Source of the DNA: Musa acuminata AAA Group | Lineage: Eukaryota; Streptophyta; Magnoliopsida; Zingiberales; Musaceae | Length of the DNA: 64,000 nucleotides | Assembly (NCBI RefSeq): GCF_036884655.1 | Contig: NC_088330.1 | Location: forward strand, 31,780,001 to 31,844,000 | Reading direction: 5' to 3' | Shown: one piece after another, positions 1 to 13,123 of the stretch | How the letters are laid out: every line of letters begins with the position of its first letter | Numbering within the stretch: position 1 is the first letter of the stretch | The notes under the pieces: model-generated | Databases searched by the model: none | What the model was told of the DNA's origin: nothing | Seen by the model: the letters and a program-made list of their open reading frames with translations, nothing else | Position numbers and translations under genes: made by a program

Positions 1-287
1 GAAGGTGCGTTCTCGTCGAGCTTCCCCACAAGATCTCGTCAGAGTTCAGGAATGGGGATCACGTTTGATTCATTTCTTTCATCTTCTATTTCCTGCTATT
101 ATTGTTTGTTTCTAACTAGGGATGCTTACTTTAGGAAATCAATTCTTTTACTCTTCGTCCTTTAAATAATCGTTGTTTCTTGTCACTGTTGATCGCTTCT
201 ACAACTTGCAATTATACAAATATTTCCTACTACTAAGTTGGGTTATGAATTTTTGGAACTTTGCTACATTGACGTACGAATAAAATA

Positions 288-895
288 GGGCTAATTACAT
301 ATTTGCTTCTGTAGTTATCTCCTCGTAAGATTAGGGTTTCTGGACTTTTAGAAGTCACTTTTAGATCCCTTTTCGAAATTGCTACGAGTTTAGTTCATTT
401 TTCACCACATCGTTCATTTTTCACTTCTGTAGTTTAGTTCATTTTGCTACGAGGCTCCTACATGGAGTCCTCCGCCACTGCATTCGAGTTCCGACTGCGA
501 TCTTGGACCGAGATCCTGGCCGTGGGGTTCGACGGGTGATCGGGGCTTGGGGAGTCCGGACTCACGGCGGGGATGAGTTCGTGAGCCGTTGGCTGGTGGT
601 TGCGACGGACGATGACGGCTCTGCTTTGCAGGTCATTGGTTCTGCTTTGCTTCAAATCAAACTATGGCTTTTTTCTTTTACACGAAGTTGGATTAGCTGC
701 ATTGAGAGAGATGGAAGCAGAAATCAGATAGAGAATCTGGGGAAACAGAGAAGGCGAATATTTAATTTAGGTATTGTTCTATTTACTGATGGCAATCCTA
801 GAGTATGTAATTTCGAAACCATAGGGGTCCATATATGATTTTTATAAGTCGAGGGACCTTGATGACAGCTATAGGAGGAAATATATAATTAGCCT
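288..895. mobile_element. Mutator-like MITE (608 bp) with 9-bp target duplication
   Basis: The ends are inverted repeats: left GGGCTAATTACATATTTGCT, right end read inward AGGCTAATTATATATTTCCT, with weaker similarity for about 12 more bases. The element is flanked by AATAAAATA (279-287) and AACAAAATA (896-904), which match at 8 of 9 positions. A 9-bp duplication is typical of the Mutator superfamily. The middle (about 440-650) is much more GC-rich than the ends and has short ORFs on both strands, none recognised; it could be captured genomic sequence. No transposase is present, so the element is non-autonomous. It lies in the intron upstream of the DeSI-like exons. Confidence 0.6.
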
Positions 896-1820
896 AACAA
901 AATATTACATTATTACTTGGTGAAAAAATGGTTCAATGAAGCTTTAAGAAACAGAGATGCTTCACAAAGTTGCCTTATTCTTTGGGCTGAAAATTTTCCT
1001 AGAAGGAACATAATTTGTGATTTTTCTAATCACAATAAAATGCATCAACCATATGATAAGCTTTGGATTAGTTAGATTTAGTTATAGCTCTTCTGCTTTA
1101 CAAGCCTAAGGTGAATTTTAATGCAAGCAAATGCACATCACACCTTCTAAGTAGTTAGCAAGCATAAACTTGTTAAGGTAGCAGATGCTAGATAAGTTTT
1201 CAATTTCATTAACCTTTATATTCTCAATGAGAAAATGGGCCTTCATTGCCTTGGACAACTGATCTTTCTACTCAAGTTGGTTCATCAATGGCTCTTTTGT
1301 GCCAGACACCCACGGTAATTTCTTTCAAGTCCACTGTAAATTTGTGTGATGGTTTTTAGTCTTTTTTTTGTAACTCCAACACAGGAAGTTTGTACTTACG
1401 AATCTTAGTGCAATCACTGCAGTGTCAATATGTTCTGTTTGTTCATTCTCTTTATCTCTCATGATGAAAATGGCAAACTTACTGGTTCCACAACAGTGTC
1501 TAGTGAGACTGTGGAGTCATGGTATACAGTTTTTTATGGACAGAAATGCGTTTAATATATCGAACAAACCTACAAGATCTTAAATGTGTGAATTAATCAT
1601 TATGGTGGTTAGAGCAAGTGGAAGGTAAGCCATTGGGAGTGCCATAGTTTTGAGTTTTTCTTGGTCAATGGAAATTCCACAGAAATGAAGTTTTCATTTA
1701 TTTTATCCCATAAGTCCTGTTTGACAATGATCTAATGGCATATTGACTTCATCTTGCTCCATTTTCACCATAGCCATCTCTACTGTAATTTACAAAAGTT
1801 AAGTATACTTTTGCTTCTAG

Positions 1821-3494
1821 TTCATGGCATGGAGTATGGATTTGGAGCACATGAGTATCCAACTAGTGGAGTATTTGAGGTGGAACCGAAAAGCTGTCCT
1901 GGTTTTATCTTCAGACGCTCTGTGTGGCTGGGTACCACTGATATGTCTCGTTCAGAATTCCGCTTATTTATTGAAGACCTTGCTGGGAAATATCATGGTG
2001 ACACCTATCATTTGATCATCAAGAACTGCAATCATTTTACAGATGAAGTCTGCATGCGTTTGACAGGAAAGCCAATTCCAGGATGGGTGAATAGACTTGC
2101 CCGATTAGGTCAGTATCTTATTTGAAACATGCTCTGTTACCACCAAAAAGAAGGTATTAATTCATATGGAGATTGGGAAATTTCAGGATCATTCTGCAAC
2201 TGTATTCTCCCAGGCAATATTCGGGTTTCAACAGTCGGACAGTTACCAACTCATCCAGCTTGTTCTGGTGAGTGGCCTATTTTGTAGTTTGGTTTTCCTG
2301 CTGTTGCAACCGCTCATGCAATAACCATCAAGTCGTTTGGACCAGTCTGATAGTATGGTAGTATCAAAACACAAGAATAGCAACAAAAATAGTTGAATGT
2401 TCAAATCATAACATAGTAGTTAGTCTTTTTTCTACATAGGTTTAAGTTCATCGTTCAGCTCCTCTGAGCATTAACTGCATTGATAAAATCTATAGACATC
2501 TGTCTTTTTTCTTTTGCTTCTCAATGTCTTCTTCCTCTTGTGGTCCTTACTAGATTTATTCATTACTTGGTGCAATATTTAAATTTTCAGGATTAACTCT
2601 TCATTTACATGATTTCTCCTTGCTATTCTCTACTGGTGCTACCTTAGTTTTGGTTAGAATGGCATCATTATGTAAAATTTCTTATATGTCTCATTGCATT
2701 CAATGAAGGTCCATTTTCTTGGTATGATATTTCAAACTGCTGAAGATTTTGACACATAAAAGTCAACAATTTTTATATTTTTTCAAAGTTTGGATTCTTT
2801 CATATTATTTAGCATACAGTATGGTATTTATTAAAAAACAAAGAACTTGAAGTTTCAACTTTCTTATTTGACCATGCCTGTGGTCCCATGATTGTAAAAC
2901 GTTCTCATGTGCATAAACACTTCACTCTGACCTACAAACAATTGCATGTTTGTTTTCTGTGATAACACTTTGGAATAGCAGACATGCATATTTGAGAACT
3001 GGGTTCATCCGTTTTTTTTCCACCTCATGAAGCATTGAGTTATACACTGAAGACTAAGAACCATAAGTTTTCCCAACAAAGTAGAATTTCAGATCTGCAG
3101 ATTCATTTTTTCCTCTGTATCATTTCACTGTCTCGTTGTGATTGTTTTAAGGAAGTGTGTGTTTAATGTAAATTCATTGTGCAAAAAAGTGCATAGAGTA
3201 AAACTTTTACCCTGACAGACCAACTAAAGCAATGCACTTGGAAGTTTTTATGTTTTACGTGGTGTGTTGCGATCAACTTGAGATTAGCTTTCATTTTGCC
3301 ATGTTGTATAATTAACTATCAATTTCTTACTTAATAACATTATGTTTTCAGATGACGAGTCAGATTTGTTCGCTTGGTCATCTGCAGATGAAAGTGATGA
3401 GGAAGATGCAGACTGTCACCCCCTAAAGAAACCAAACATTGATTTTGTTCATTCAATTGACGAGCCATTACGGCTTGCTAGAGATGTCATGTAA
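1821..3494 (+). CDS. DeSI-like PPPDE-domain isopeptidase, 3' exons (5' partial)
   Basis: Three exons are visible: 1821-2108, 2187-2267 and 3352-3494 (TAA), all with AG/GT borders and continuous frame. PPPDE peptidases are papain-like cysteine isopeptidases acting on SUMO or ubiquitin conjugates. The first visible exon starts at HGMEYGFGAHEYPTSG, which holds the catalytic His of the HGxEYxFG motif. It continues to the catalytic Cys in KNCNHF and the conserved GKPIPGWVNRLARLG block. The second exon gives the FCNCILPG segment. The last encodes an acidic tail (DDESDLFAWSSADESDEED) ending RLARDVM. Plant homologues begin with a VYLNVYDLTP-type segment on an upstream exon. I found no such exon in 1-1820, so the start is probably left of the window. 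The family call is firm; SUMO versus ubiquitin preference cannot be read here. Confidence 0.88.
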
Positions 3495-3667
3495 TATTTT
3501 TTCCTGCCACATTGTTTCTGTCTCTGTTTCTAACTTAACCACCAATTTTTTCATGTACACGAGCAATCTTCTCTGTGGTTAACGTTACAAAGTCTTCACA
3601 TCTAGTATATTGTCCACTACCTTGTTCTTTCCCAATATATGAAGGATTGATGGTCTTTCCGCAACTT

Positions 3668-3668
<1 letters not shown>

Positions 3669-3733
<65 letters not shown>

Positions 3734-3800
3734 TATATACATATATATATACATATACATATATATATACATATATATATACATATATACATATATACAT
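3669..3800. repeat. (TA)n/(ATAC)n microsatellite
   Basis: About 130 bp of alternating TA that grades into interrupted ATATAC units. It lies just downstream of the DeSI-like stop codon. The ORFs across it on both strands, made of Tyr-Ile repeats, are artefacts of the repeat. Confidence 0.95.
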
Positions 3801-4092
3801 AACTGTACAATTTTATTGTAGTTTTTAACATTCGAATTCCATTCTCTAAATTGGTTGTGGTTAATCATGCGAGGATCCAAGATTCCATGGGCATAGTTTA
3901 AAGAGATGTAATTTATACTACTCGTGATACCAAAATATGGGGTTGTAATCGTCCTACTAACTTATTGTTCCTACATCTACAATAATTGATTCATATTTTA
4001 CAAAAAAAAAAGCTTTAGCACATAAATATTCTTCTCCAAAATTTGTCCAACAGTTAGATATCTCTCCACCCATTAATAATAGATATCATTAT

Positions 4093-4094
<2 letters not shown>

Positions 4095-4163
<69 letters not shown>
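4095..4163. repeat. (TA)n microsatellite
   Basis: About 70 bp of uninterrupted TA dinucleotides in the spacer between the DeSI-like gene and the DP gene. No gene is seen in the rest of 3495-4600. Confidence 0.95.
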
Positions 4164-4165
<2 letters not shown>

Positions 4166-4612
4166 CATTAAAAGGTAAAAGGGACATCAAAATCACAATT
4201 ATATTTCGTCCTCTTTCCTTTTTATCTACTTCATGTGAAGTCCATTGATTCGGGCACGGCATGTCCGTCCCAAATTGGCAACATTTTCGGGCTCACTTCC
4301 CATACGGGCCAGTCTTGTTGGATGAAACTACAACAAGCTGTCCGCTGTTGCGTACCATCTATCAAAACACGCTTATCTTAACGACTCACTGATCCTATCC
4401 TTATTACCGACGGTTATAGGATCTTGGCCGTCCGTTTCGGTGTCAGAACTGAAACACCGCTTCATTTTTTATTTCCACCACAATCCACCACGTGTCTGTC
4501 AACAAATGACAAGACACGTTTTCGGTAGCGTCACCTTCGGTAAACGTTGTCGAACACGGCCTTTCGTAAACAGCCTCAACCCGCGCATGCCCAACCAAGC
4601 GTATCTTTTTCT

Positions 4613-4642
4613 TTCTCCTCCCCTCTCTCTCTGTTAGGGTTT
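4613..4642 (+). promoter_or_regulatory. TC-rich leader tract plus telo-box upstream of DP
   Basis: A pyrimidine tract with CT repeats runs directly into TTAGGGTTT (4634-4642), the reverse complement of the plant telo-box AAACCCTAA. This lies about 70 bp before the DP start codon. Telo-boxes near the transcription start are known from plant genes tied to proliferation and translation, which suits an E2F-partner gene. The motif is seen directly; its activity is inferred. I saw no clear E2F consensus site upstream. Confidence 0.5.
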
Positions 4643-4710
4643 CTCCCACTCACTCGATCCGTTCCAAGATCACACCTCCGACGATCTCCTGCTCGCTCGC
4701 GATTGCAGTG

Positions 4711-7700
4711 ATGGACGAGGGGAGCAAGAGCACGGCGAGCTTCCCCAAGGTCGCCAGTGGCAGTCGTTCCTCCCTGGGCACACCGGCCTTCTCCGGCGGC
4801 CACTCGGCCTCCACCAGCGGCAGCGCTGGGTCTCCATCCAGTCGGAGCGATCCTGCGGCGAGGACGCCTGCCAGCGAAAACACCCTGGTTAGGCTGAACC
4901 ATCTCGATATCCAGGGGGAGGACGAGGGGACGCCCGAAGGGGCCGTCAGGTGAGCCGTTGATTTCGCCTTTAATTTGTTGCTCTTTCTTCCAATTGCTTG
5001 TGCTGACGGGAAATTTTGTTGGACATGTGGGGTGGAAGAATATGAGATCACGGGCCGTCCCTTGTGAGTGTGTGGGTGACCCTGCATTATCTGGGGTTTT
5101 TTGGTTGGGACTAAATTGGGGTGTAAAATTGTGAAATATACATAAGATTGTTCATCTGGATCGCACGGAAACACCAAATTTTGTTTTGGATACCCGTATT
5201 CTGAATTTTGCATCCGGAAAAGAAGCATCACTCTTTTGATACTTATGGAAAAAAATTTATGTGAAATTCTCATTTGTCTGAGCATTTAGTTTCTTTTCCG
5301 AATTAGTATATTATCTGATATTGATGGATGGATTCATCTGGTACTGGAATCATCATTTAGGATTTTGATGCTAAAACCCCTATAACTAGACTCTTGATGC
5401 AGATTAAGTTCTTCTTTCCATGATAACTCATATTTAGATCTTTGTAAACTGTCTTTCTGAACCAGTAAATTACTACTCAATCTGGAATCTGTTCTTTTGC
5501 CCTTGTACTCACTACTATTTCCTTAAATACCCTGATATCCCCACCACAAACACATCTCAACTGTTAGCATCATGTCGAAAAACATCTTGTCCCTTGTCAC
5601 TCCTGAACTTAAACCCATCGTGACGTACATGGTGGTGCTACAGTCAGTGTCAAGACTTGCAGAGAAAAAAGTTGGCAATGGAAGTGTTGATTGTAATTAT
5701 ATTGGTGGCAATGGCGGTGACACTGGTTGAGACTCAATTTTGAACTCCAATGAATTATGGCTAAGAGGAATGATAGACTTGAACCCAAATGACATGGGAG
5801 GCATCATATGTGAGATTACTAAGAAGAGCTCTAGAATGCTTCTAGAACCATAGAAGTTAACTTCTAAGAAAAATAATCTCTATCTTACAATTTCTAGTCT
5901 TGCAATGATTTTTCTGGGGAAAATAAACACAGCTCGAAGGGTTTCATAGCCCAAGTATATTCCAATATTTTCAATGGTACAAACAAAATATTAACCTTCT
6001 GGAGAATGTATTGAGACACAACAAATAAACAAAGTCTTATGAAGGAGAAATGGGAGTGTCAAAAGAGAGAGCCCCAAGTTCTGTTATTTATATTTGTGCC
6101 TTTCCTTATCTATACGCTTTAGCCAATTTTCCTTTTCATTTTAACCGTGTCTTTTATGAAAATATGATGTTATTATATGAAGCCTGGACACTTCAAAATG
6201 TGTGTTGTCTCCATGTCATGTTCAAGTTCGGCACTGACACTAGTCAAACACTTCCCAACATGTGTTAGATAGTTAAGAGCATACTTGTTTTTTTTTTCTT
6301 TGGTGTATTAGTTGCTGTTTTTCTTCCATGTGATGCCTTACATTTGTAAAATTTGCCATATTGGTGTGTCATACAGTATTGTGTTTGTATTTCATGTCCA
6401 TGACTGCATGTATATGCTTAACAGATGTCGTTAGATAGAATACAAGAGTAATGTCTTCATGAATTCACAATAGCTATAACATAGTCAGATATTCCATCCA
6501 CAGGTGTATTTGATTTTTTTTTTTTATCTAATTGATGATGCTACTAGCATAGAATTTTCATAAGATTAGTTGTTTTCTTGTAATTTCCAATGAGTGATAA
6601 TATTATGGTTCAAGCAGTGGTAAAAAGAAAAAGAGGGGTGTACGAGCAGTTGGAGGTGATAAAAGTGGTAGGGGACTGCGGCAGTTCAGCATGAAAGGTT
6701 AATGGAACTCCTTACCCTATGTATACAACACCTACTTCATTTCCCTAAGTTAATAATAAGAAGATGATTCTATGATATTTAATCAGGTACTTCATGAAAC
6801 TCTTAAAAATAATTTGTAATGAGTATATGTGTGCTAATGCACTGAATTTTAATCTTCCAATAGATATTATGGTATTTTTTCTTTCAAACTTATTGAAAAT
6901 GTTGCTCTTTGTTTTTGTGTCATGTCTAATCTGCTTAGTCTGCGAGAAGGTGGAAAGCAAGGGGAGAACCACTTATAATGAGGTTAGGTTTTCTCGGACC
7001 TTTTTTTGGGTTTGACTATGTTTCTATGGATTTTTGATTTTCTGTTCATATTTTTGTTTTTTGTTCTTCAAGTAGATAATTTTAATCAAGGATTTAAATC
7101 TCAAGCAGATATTAGATTTGGTAATTTGTCAAACTAGTATTGTATCTATGTATAGGTTGTCATATTGATCCATATATTTCAGTATTATTAGCAAAAAATA
7201 ATAATAAGTTAGGTACCTATTGGTACCAACCTGTATGCTCCTGCATTAGCCTTTGATCAGATTAGTAAACCTTGATCTTCATTGCAGTTGTATTTATTCT
7301 CAGTGATTTCAATAGGCGCTCGGGCAAGGCGAGGCGAGGCCCGAGCGCCTCGCTTCATGTCCAAGTGCCTCGCTTCAACGAGGCATCGCCTAGGCGCTCG
7401 CCCGAGCCCAGGCGCCGGGCGCTTCGGGCGAGCGCCCGGGTTAAACCAGGCGACCGAACCAGTGTTTTACGTCTGGTTCGGTCTCCGGTACTTTAGTTGG
7501 TTCAATCGAACCAACTAAATCACCGATAGGCTCCCTCTCACGATTTCTCCGACTTCCGCAACCCTAACACTCGCGATTTTGCTGTCGAGATTTCTTCTCC
7601 GTTGTCGTTGCTCTTTGCTGCCACTGCCACTACCACTATCGCTACTTGCCACTGCCACAATCGTTGCTCATCGTTGTTGTCGTCGCTTGCCGCTCGCAGC

Positions 7701-10700
7701 TCTCGCTCCCACTTCCACACCCGCTGCCGCTCGTAGCTCCTGCTCACGCTATCGCTCGCCGCTCCCGCTCCCGCTGTCGTTGCCTTAGCAGCCTCGGTCT
7801 TCTCACACTCTTCTCACTATACTGTTAACAGTATATTAACAGTTAACTGTATACTAATAATAGTATTTTTATTTATTAGATTAATAATATATTATTTTAA
7901 TTTTAAAACTATTAATTTTTATTTATTTAAAATTATTGTTAGGTTTCAGAATAAATGGCAAGTGTACAGAGCAACTCAATAGATTTGATGTAAAATTTTA
8001 TTATTTTAATTTTTGAGACTTTTTATTAATATGACATTGTGATTTTGTATTCGATTTTCTTAATTTAATAGCATATTTTTTATTTAAATAATTATATTAA
8101 TTATATTATATATTTTTATATTTTAGCGTCTCGTTTCGTTTCGCTCGGGCGTGCGCCTAGCGCCTCGGGCGTTTTTGGACCTTGACGCCTAGCGCTTTTT
8201 AAATCACTGTTTATTCTTCAACCTTCTTTCTATCATTGTAATTTGATTACTCAGAAATCTTTGTTCTCCATGATTTAATAAAATTGATGGAATTATATTT
8301 TGTTGAAAAATACATCTACTATGATTAGTAAAAAAATATGATGCTACATGTCACTGTTAAGGTACTTAATGAGCATGTAGTTGGTTTATTTTGAGTGATT
8401 GTGTCCTCTGCCATCATTTTTTTTCAAGAAATAGTTCATGTGGATACTAGTTAAGGATCAATTTTCTTGCTGACTGTCTTCCCTTGACACCTCTGTAATT
8501 CTCAAATTTTCTTTTCAGGATATCACTCATAAAATAGTGCATATGAAGTATATAAGTCAGTTCTATGTAATGAAACCAGCAATTGTATATTATATTATAC
8601 TAGATGATATAAGGCAGTAGAGCTTATTTAGTAAGAGCTAGATTATAACCCATGTCTGAGAAACCAATGAGCTTTGTCATCCTGTCCGATGATCCGATCA
8701 TCATGATATATCTTCATATATGATTGTGATAAACAATAAATTATGACTTCTCTAGCGATGTAGTTGTTTATATCAATGTGAAAAAAGAATAAGATTGAAC
8801 CGTTGTATATTGATTCTGATATATTTGTTGTGACATCTGGTCATGAGAGTAGCGTATGTGGGTCCCAAGCAAATGTTTCTGTAGAATCGTGGCCCTGTTG
8901 GAGTGTGATGGTCAATTTTTTTATGTGTAACTTGTAAAGAGAGTCGACCAAGAAGCTGCTGCTATAGGCCATAAGTGGTTATTTTGACAGTCATATTCTG
9001 AAAGAACACTTATTGGGGTTTGTTACTTCAACTGAGGAAGGTCTTGTTGAAAGTCGGTGGATATTTGTCAGATTTTTATACTTCAGACCTCATATCTTTT
9101 TCTTTTCAGGTTGCAGATGAACTTGTAACTGAATTTACAGATCCCAACAATAATCCAGGCTCTCAAGATCAGGTAACTAACAAATCGATTAGCCCGTGGA
9201 AGATTCTGTGACTACATTCTCTAGTCTTTTTTAACTTATTAAGCATTATCTAATATGTGAATGCAGCAACAGTATGACGAGAAGAACATACGGCGAAGGG
9301 TATATGATGCACTGAATGTTCTCATGGCAATGGATATTATATCTAAAGATAAAAAAGAGATACAATGGAAAGGTTTACCTCGGACTAGTCTTAATGATAT
9401 TGAAGAGTTGAAGGTTTGCATCCACCCTATAATTTTCTCTCAGTCTTAATGATAGAATAAGATGCAGTGTTATTAAATGGCTCCAATTGTCTAATATGTG
9501 AGTTCCACAATTCATCACAGGCAGAACGTACTGGGTTGAAGAACAGGATTGAGAAGAAAACTGCGTATTTGCAAGAATTGCAAGATCAAGTAAATTACCT
9601 GTTAATAATTAGCATCTAATATGTTCATTGCATTTAACTAGATTGCGCTTTTTTTTTAATAAATGTATGTTCCTTTTACTTGTATTAGGCAATGTATTCA
9701 ACCTGATATCAGTCTTTTATATCTTAAGATTTCAAATCGGGTTATCATTCTGTAGTTGCATCTAAGTTGATGCAAGAAAGCATCCAAGGGTGGTGGGGTT
9801 TGTTGATTTTTCCCAAGTCCCAAGTACCCCAAAGGAGTCTATTTAAAAGTTGTTTAAAAACAAAATAAATACACCTCATGTTCATCCAAAGCAGAAATTA
9901 CTGATGAGCTGAAAGCAGATGAATGATGGTGAAATTGATAATTTTTAGCAAGTACCAAGGACTTTATATTGAGTTTTTTTTTTTAAAAAAAAAAGAGGGT
10001 ACAGACAGCTGATATGTAGCTTCTATCTACCAACATTGCTTTCTTTCCAAACAAGTAGTTCAGTAAGGCAATCTGCAAGAAGCTGAATGTGTGACAACCT
10101 GAATTTACTTCTTCAAGTAAAACTTTATTGGTTCACTTATGACAAAACTACTATTATTTGGACAAGAGCACAAGAAATGGACTAATAAAAAGAATGTTTA
10201 GATTGAAATTTTTTTTGAAGATATCCTTGCGCAGCTCAATGACCAGATGAACTGAAAGTCTAAAATCCACTAGAGCAGATTACTGAAAGAAGGCAACTGC
10301 CACATCCTTTGACCCCCTTTCCCAACAGCTATGTTGTTACGCAAGGCAAATAGGAAGAGAGACAGAATGTGTGTTAGCTCTCCACTTACATATAGAGTAG
10401 CAAAGCATAAGAAAGGGTACTTCCACAGTTTCAAAACTTTTCCATTTGCATCCATGATAAACCTTTGAGCATATAGTCTGAGAATGACACTTGGTTGATT
10501 TGAACCAGCTACCTGCCTTGATAATTGTCACTTATCATAGGTCGGTAGAACCTTTAGGTGGGAAGATTCCTCCTGCTTGGTTAGAGTTGTGTGTAAGTTT
10601 GAAAAATGATCATAATTGCACTAAGTTGTCTTTTGTAGCAATGGTGTACCTTTCACTTAAATATGTTTAACCTGATTTTTATTGCTTAAGTGAGTTTTTC

Positions 10701-11623
10701 ATTTTAATATTTTTTTTCTACCAGTTTATAGGTCTCCAAAACTTGGTCCAACGGAATGAGCAGTTGTATGGATCAGGACATATTCCATCAGGCGGCGTTG
10801 CTTTACCTTTTATCTTGGTTCAGGTACAAAAACTCGCAATCATTACCATTGTTCTTCTGAAGTTGCTAATGCAATGACGTATAAGGCCCTAGTAGGAAAT
10901 GAGCCATGGTAAATATATTCTTCTCTCTTTTGGTTTTTTGCTTCTTATTGAACTAAAGTTACAGCAGATCATTGAAGCATTTCCAGAATTGCACTGAAGC
11001 CTGAAAACTTAAGTTTGAGTAGTATATCTCCATGAGCGCTTGATTGCTAATTTCTACTTATTGCTTTTATTTAGTTGAAGTACTTATGAACACATTCTTG
11101 CTGTGATTTAGATGATCTCTTAGGACGCAAAGTTTTTGTCATTGATCATTGGACCTTAGCATGTTATCATCATTTTTGGTAATGGTCTTTCTCCTCTAGA
11201 GCACTAGAGCAGAGCTCCAAATTGTGAACATGGGAATGTAGTATTTAACAAGTACTTGACATTTTGTTCTACTTATAACTTATGCATTTGAGGCACAAAG
11301 TGAGCCAACTATGGTTTGAAATTAACATTTCTCATCTGGAAACAGACTCGTCCTCATGCGACTGTAGAGGTGGAAATTTCAGAAGATATGCAACTGGTGC
11401 ATTTTGATTTTAACAGGTAATTGTTATAAGTTTCATCTCTTGGAATTTTTTGGATGTCATTTTCTTGGTGTTAACATGCAGAACTTCTGGTTTATGTTCG
11501 GTGGCTAAATACCACTGGTCCTTGCATTTCATATGGTAACTGAAAAGAGCATATGCTTGTTAATTATACACCTATAACAGTTAAAATCATTATCAGCCTC
11601 GTAAGGCATATTATAGCTGGTAC

Positions 11624-11676
<53 letters not shown>

Positions 11677-12025
11677 TGAAATGTACTATTTAATATATTG
11701 ATGTTTGGTCTTGGATAGTTTTAACAATTTCAAGACTTGTCCAACATTCTCTGATTTACTGACTTGGTTGTTTATAATTTCAAAATGTAGTACTCCCTTT
11801 GAGCTGCATGACGACTCATACGTGCTTAAAGCAATGGGATTGTGTGAAAGAGGGCAACATGATGGTGCTCCAGAACCGAGTTCTAATGGAGGTGACTGCT
11901 CCAGCATGAGTGGAATGTATCAACATGAAACTTCGCAGGGTTCGAGGTCCAGTTCCATGGGTAAAATGATAACTTCTCCTCCTAAACCTGGAATCTTAAA
12001 AGCTCGTGTGAAGAATGAACATTAA
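4711..12025 (+). CDS. DPB: DP transcription factor (E2F dimerisation partner), complete
   Basis: Nine exons: 4711-4949, 6618-6697, 6939-6982, 9110-9172, 9267-9413, 9521-9589, 10725-10823, 11346-11416, 11791-12025. They join in one frame of 348 residues plus stop. DP proteins pair with E2F factors to bind cell-cycle promoters in the nucleus. A Ser/Thr/Gly-rich N-terminus (1-80) is followed by a basic stretch at about 81-106 ([15 protein letters not shown]). The winged-helix domain spans about 107-190 and includes the DP signature [18 protein letters not shown] (150-167). The dimerisation helix lies at about 190-235 ([20 protein letters not shown]), then a conserved domain to about 290 and a Ser-rich tail ending KNEH. 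The first ATG after the telo-box leader is taken as the start; a GTG just before it is not needed. Intron 3 (6983-9109) holds a hAT-type element. DPA versus DPB is by resemblance only. Confidence 0.93.
7301..8209. mobile_element. hAT-type non-autonomous element, copy 1 (909 bp)
   Basis: The termini are inverted: left CAGTGATTTCAATAGGCGCT, right end read inward CAGTGATTTAAAAAGCGCTA. The element is flanked on both sides by the identical 8-bp TTTATTCT (7293-7300 and 8210-8217), the hallmark of hAT insertion. Subterminal regions are packed with GGCGCTCG/CGAGCGCC-like motifs. A CT-rich middle (about 7520-7800) is followed by an AT-rich block (about 7830-8120). There is no transposase. A close relative lies at 47090-48040 in the same orientation. 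It sits in DP intron 3 and does not disturb the exons. Confidence 0.85.
11627..11673. repeat. (AT)n microsatellite in DP intron 8
   Basis: About 46 bp of perfect AT dinucleotides inside the last DP intron. Confidence 0.95.
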
Positions 12026-13080
12026 CCATCATGACTAACAACCTCAGTTGTTACCTCTGCATGTTTTTTTTTTTGTTTTGTGGCTGTTGATGTCTTTTTT
12101 GTTCTCTTTCTTCCCTTTTGTCATGAAGCACATATAAATTAGGGGATAAGTGGCGGAAACCAATTGGGATTTGTCTGCTAACTTAGCTTTTTAACAAGTT
12201 GGAGGGACCTCAAGGTTGGAAGTTCCTGCCTAAGAAATCATGTGTTATTGTAATGTAACTGTGTATTATCTCTTTTCCCTGACCTAGAATGAAATGCTCT
12301 GATTCCTACAATGAGAGATGACTAGATATCCGGATAGAGAGGATAAATAAGCAACTAGGAACTTACGTGGTTTCTTTCTTTCACTTCGATTTCAATCGAG
12401 CCTTTTCGTTTCAGCTTCTGCGGGGAGAAGCATATCTCAATCACTGTACCAGATTGTCTGGTTTGCTTTTACAGTTTGATCTAAGAAATCATTTGAAATT
12501 ATTGTCTTTAATCTGGAGAATGCATTTGCTTCTGGTTGAAGGTAAATGAGGTCTTACGAGAATCAAAATATATCCTTGTGACCTCGAAATATATCTTCTT
12601 GGGTAGAATATTGTGGGGTGACCACGAAAGATATGTAGGCAGCAGATCTTCCAACCCTGTGCTCATAAAGGGAGAGCATCATGGCAAATGAGTTATTGTA
12701 ATGATTCCAAATGTGCAGCCAAGGTTGAAAACCTGTACTCTCGAGGAGTGCACAGTTTCGATTACGAATGGGTCATGGACGACTCCAAAGGCCGAACAAA
12801 CTTGTGCTCTCCGGGAGAGAAGTGTTCCGGCCACAAACAAAGGCTGTACAAACTAGTGCTCCTGAAGTGAGAATAGTTCCGGCAGCAAATGGGGGGTGGG
12901 TTTGAGGTGGATGATTTCAAATGTGTGGCACGAGAATCTCAGCTCAGGTTCAATTCTAGCTACTTAGTTTCCCAGTGATTCACAAGCTCAAATAGGGTGT
13001 ATAACACGGGCAAATAAATAACCAGAGTGAAGGTCACGTAACGTGGATGAACAAATTAGCCTCTTGAACCCCATAACACA
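12026..13080. other. DP 3' flank and spacer, no gene recognised
   Basis: The first few hundred bases are T-rich and should hold the DP 3' UTR. From about 12310 the sequence is moderately GC-rich with short unrecognised ORFs (60 residues or less). It resembles decayed repeat DNA, but I found no terminal repeats or domains to name it. Confidence 0.4.
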
Positions 13081-13086
13081 CAGCGT

Positions 13087-13087
<1 letters not shown>

Positions 13088-13120
<33 letters not shown>
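13088..13120. repeat. (CT)n microsatellite
   Basis: About 16 perfect CT units. Confidence 0.95.

Positions 13121-13123
<3 letters not shown>

Noticed and set aside
1..287. A first exon of the DeSI-like gene at the left edge
   Set aside because: No stretch encodes the VYLNVYDLTP-type N-terminal segment of the family, so the edge cannot be called coding.
3535..3880. Several overlapping Tyr-Ile repeat ORFs
   Set aside because: They come from the TA/ATAC microsatellite downstream of the DeSI-like gene.
4650..5285. 211-residue minus-strand ORF
   Set aside because: Its first part runs through DP intron 1 and its second is antisense to DP exon 1. It matches no family, and the opposite strand has the well-supported DP coding exon.
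7272..7828. Ala/Arg-rich and Leu/Pro-rich plus ORFs in DP intron 3 (and relatives at 47387-47607)
   Set aside because: They lie inside the hAT-type elements and come from GGCGCTCG-rich and CT-rich repeats; they differ between the two copies and have no domain.
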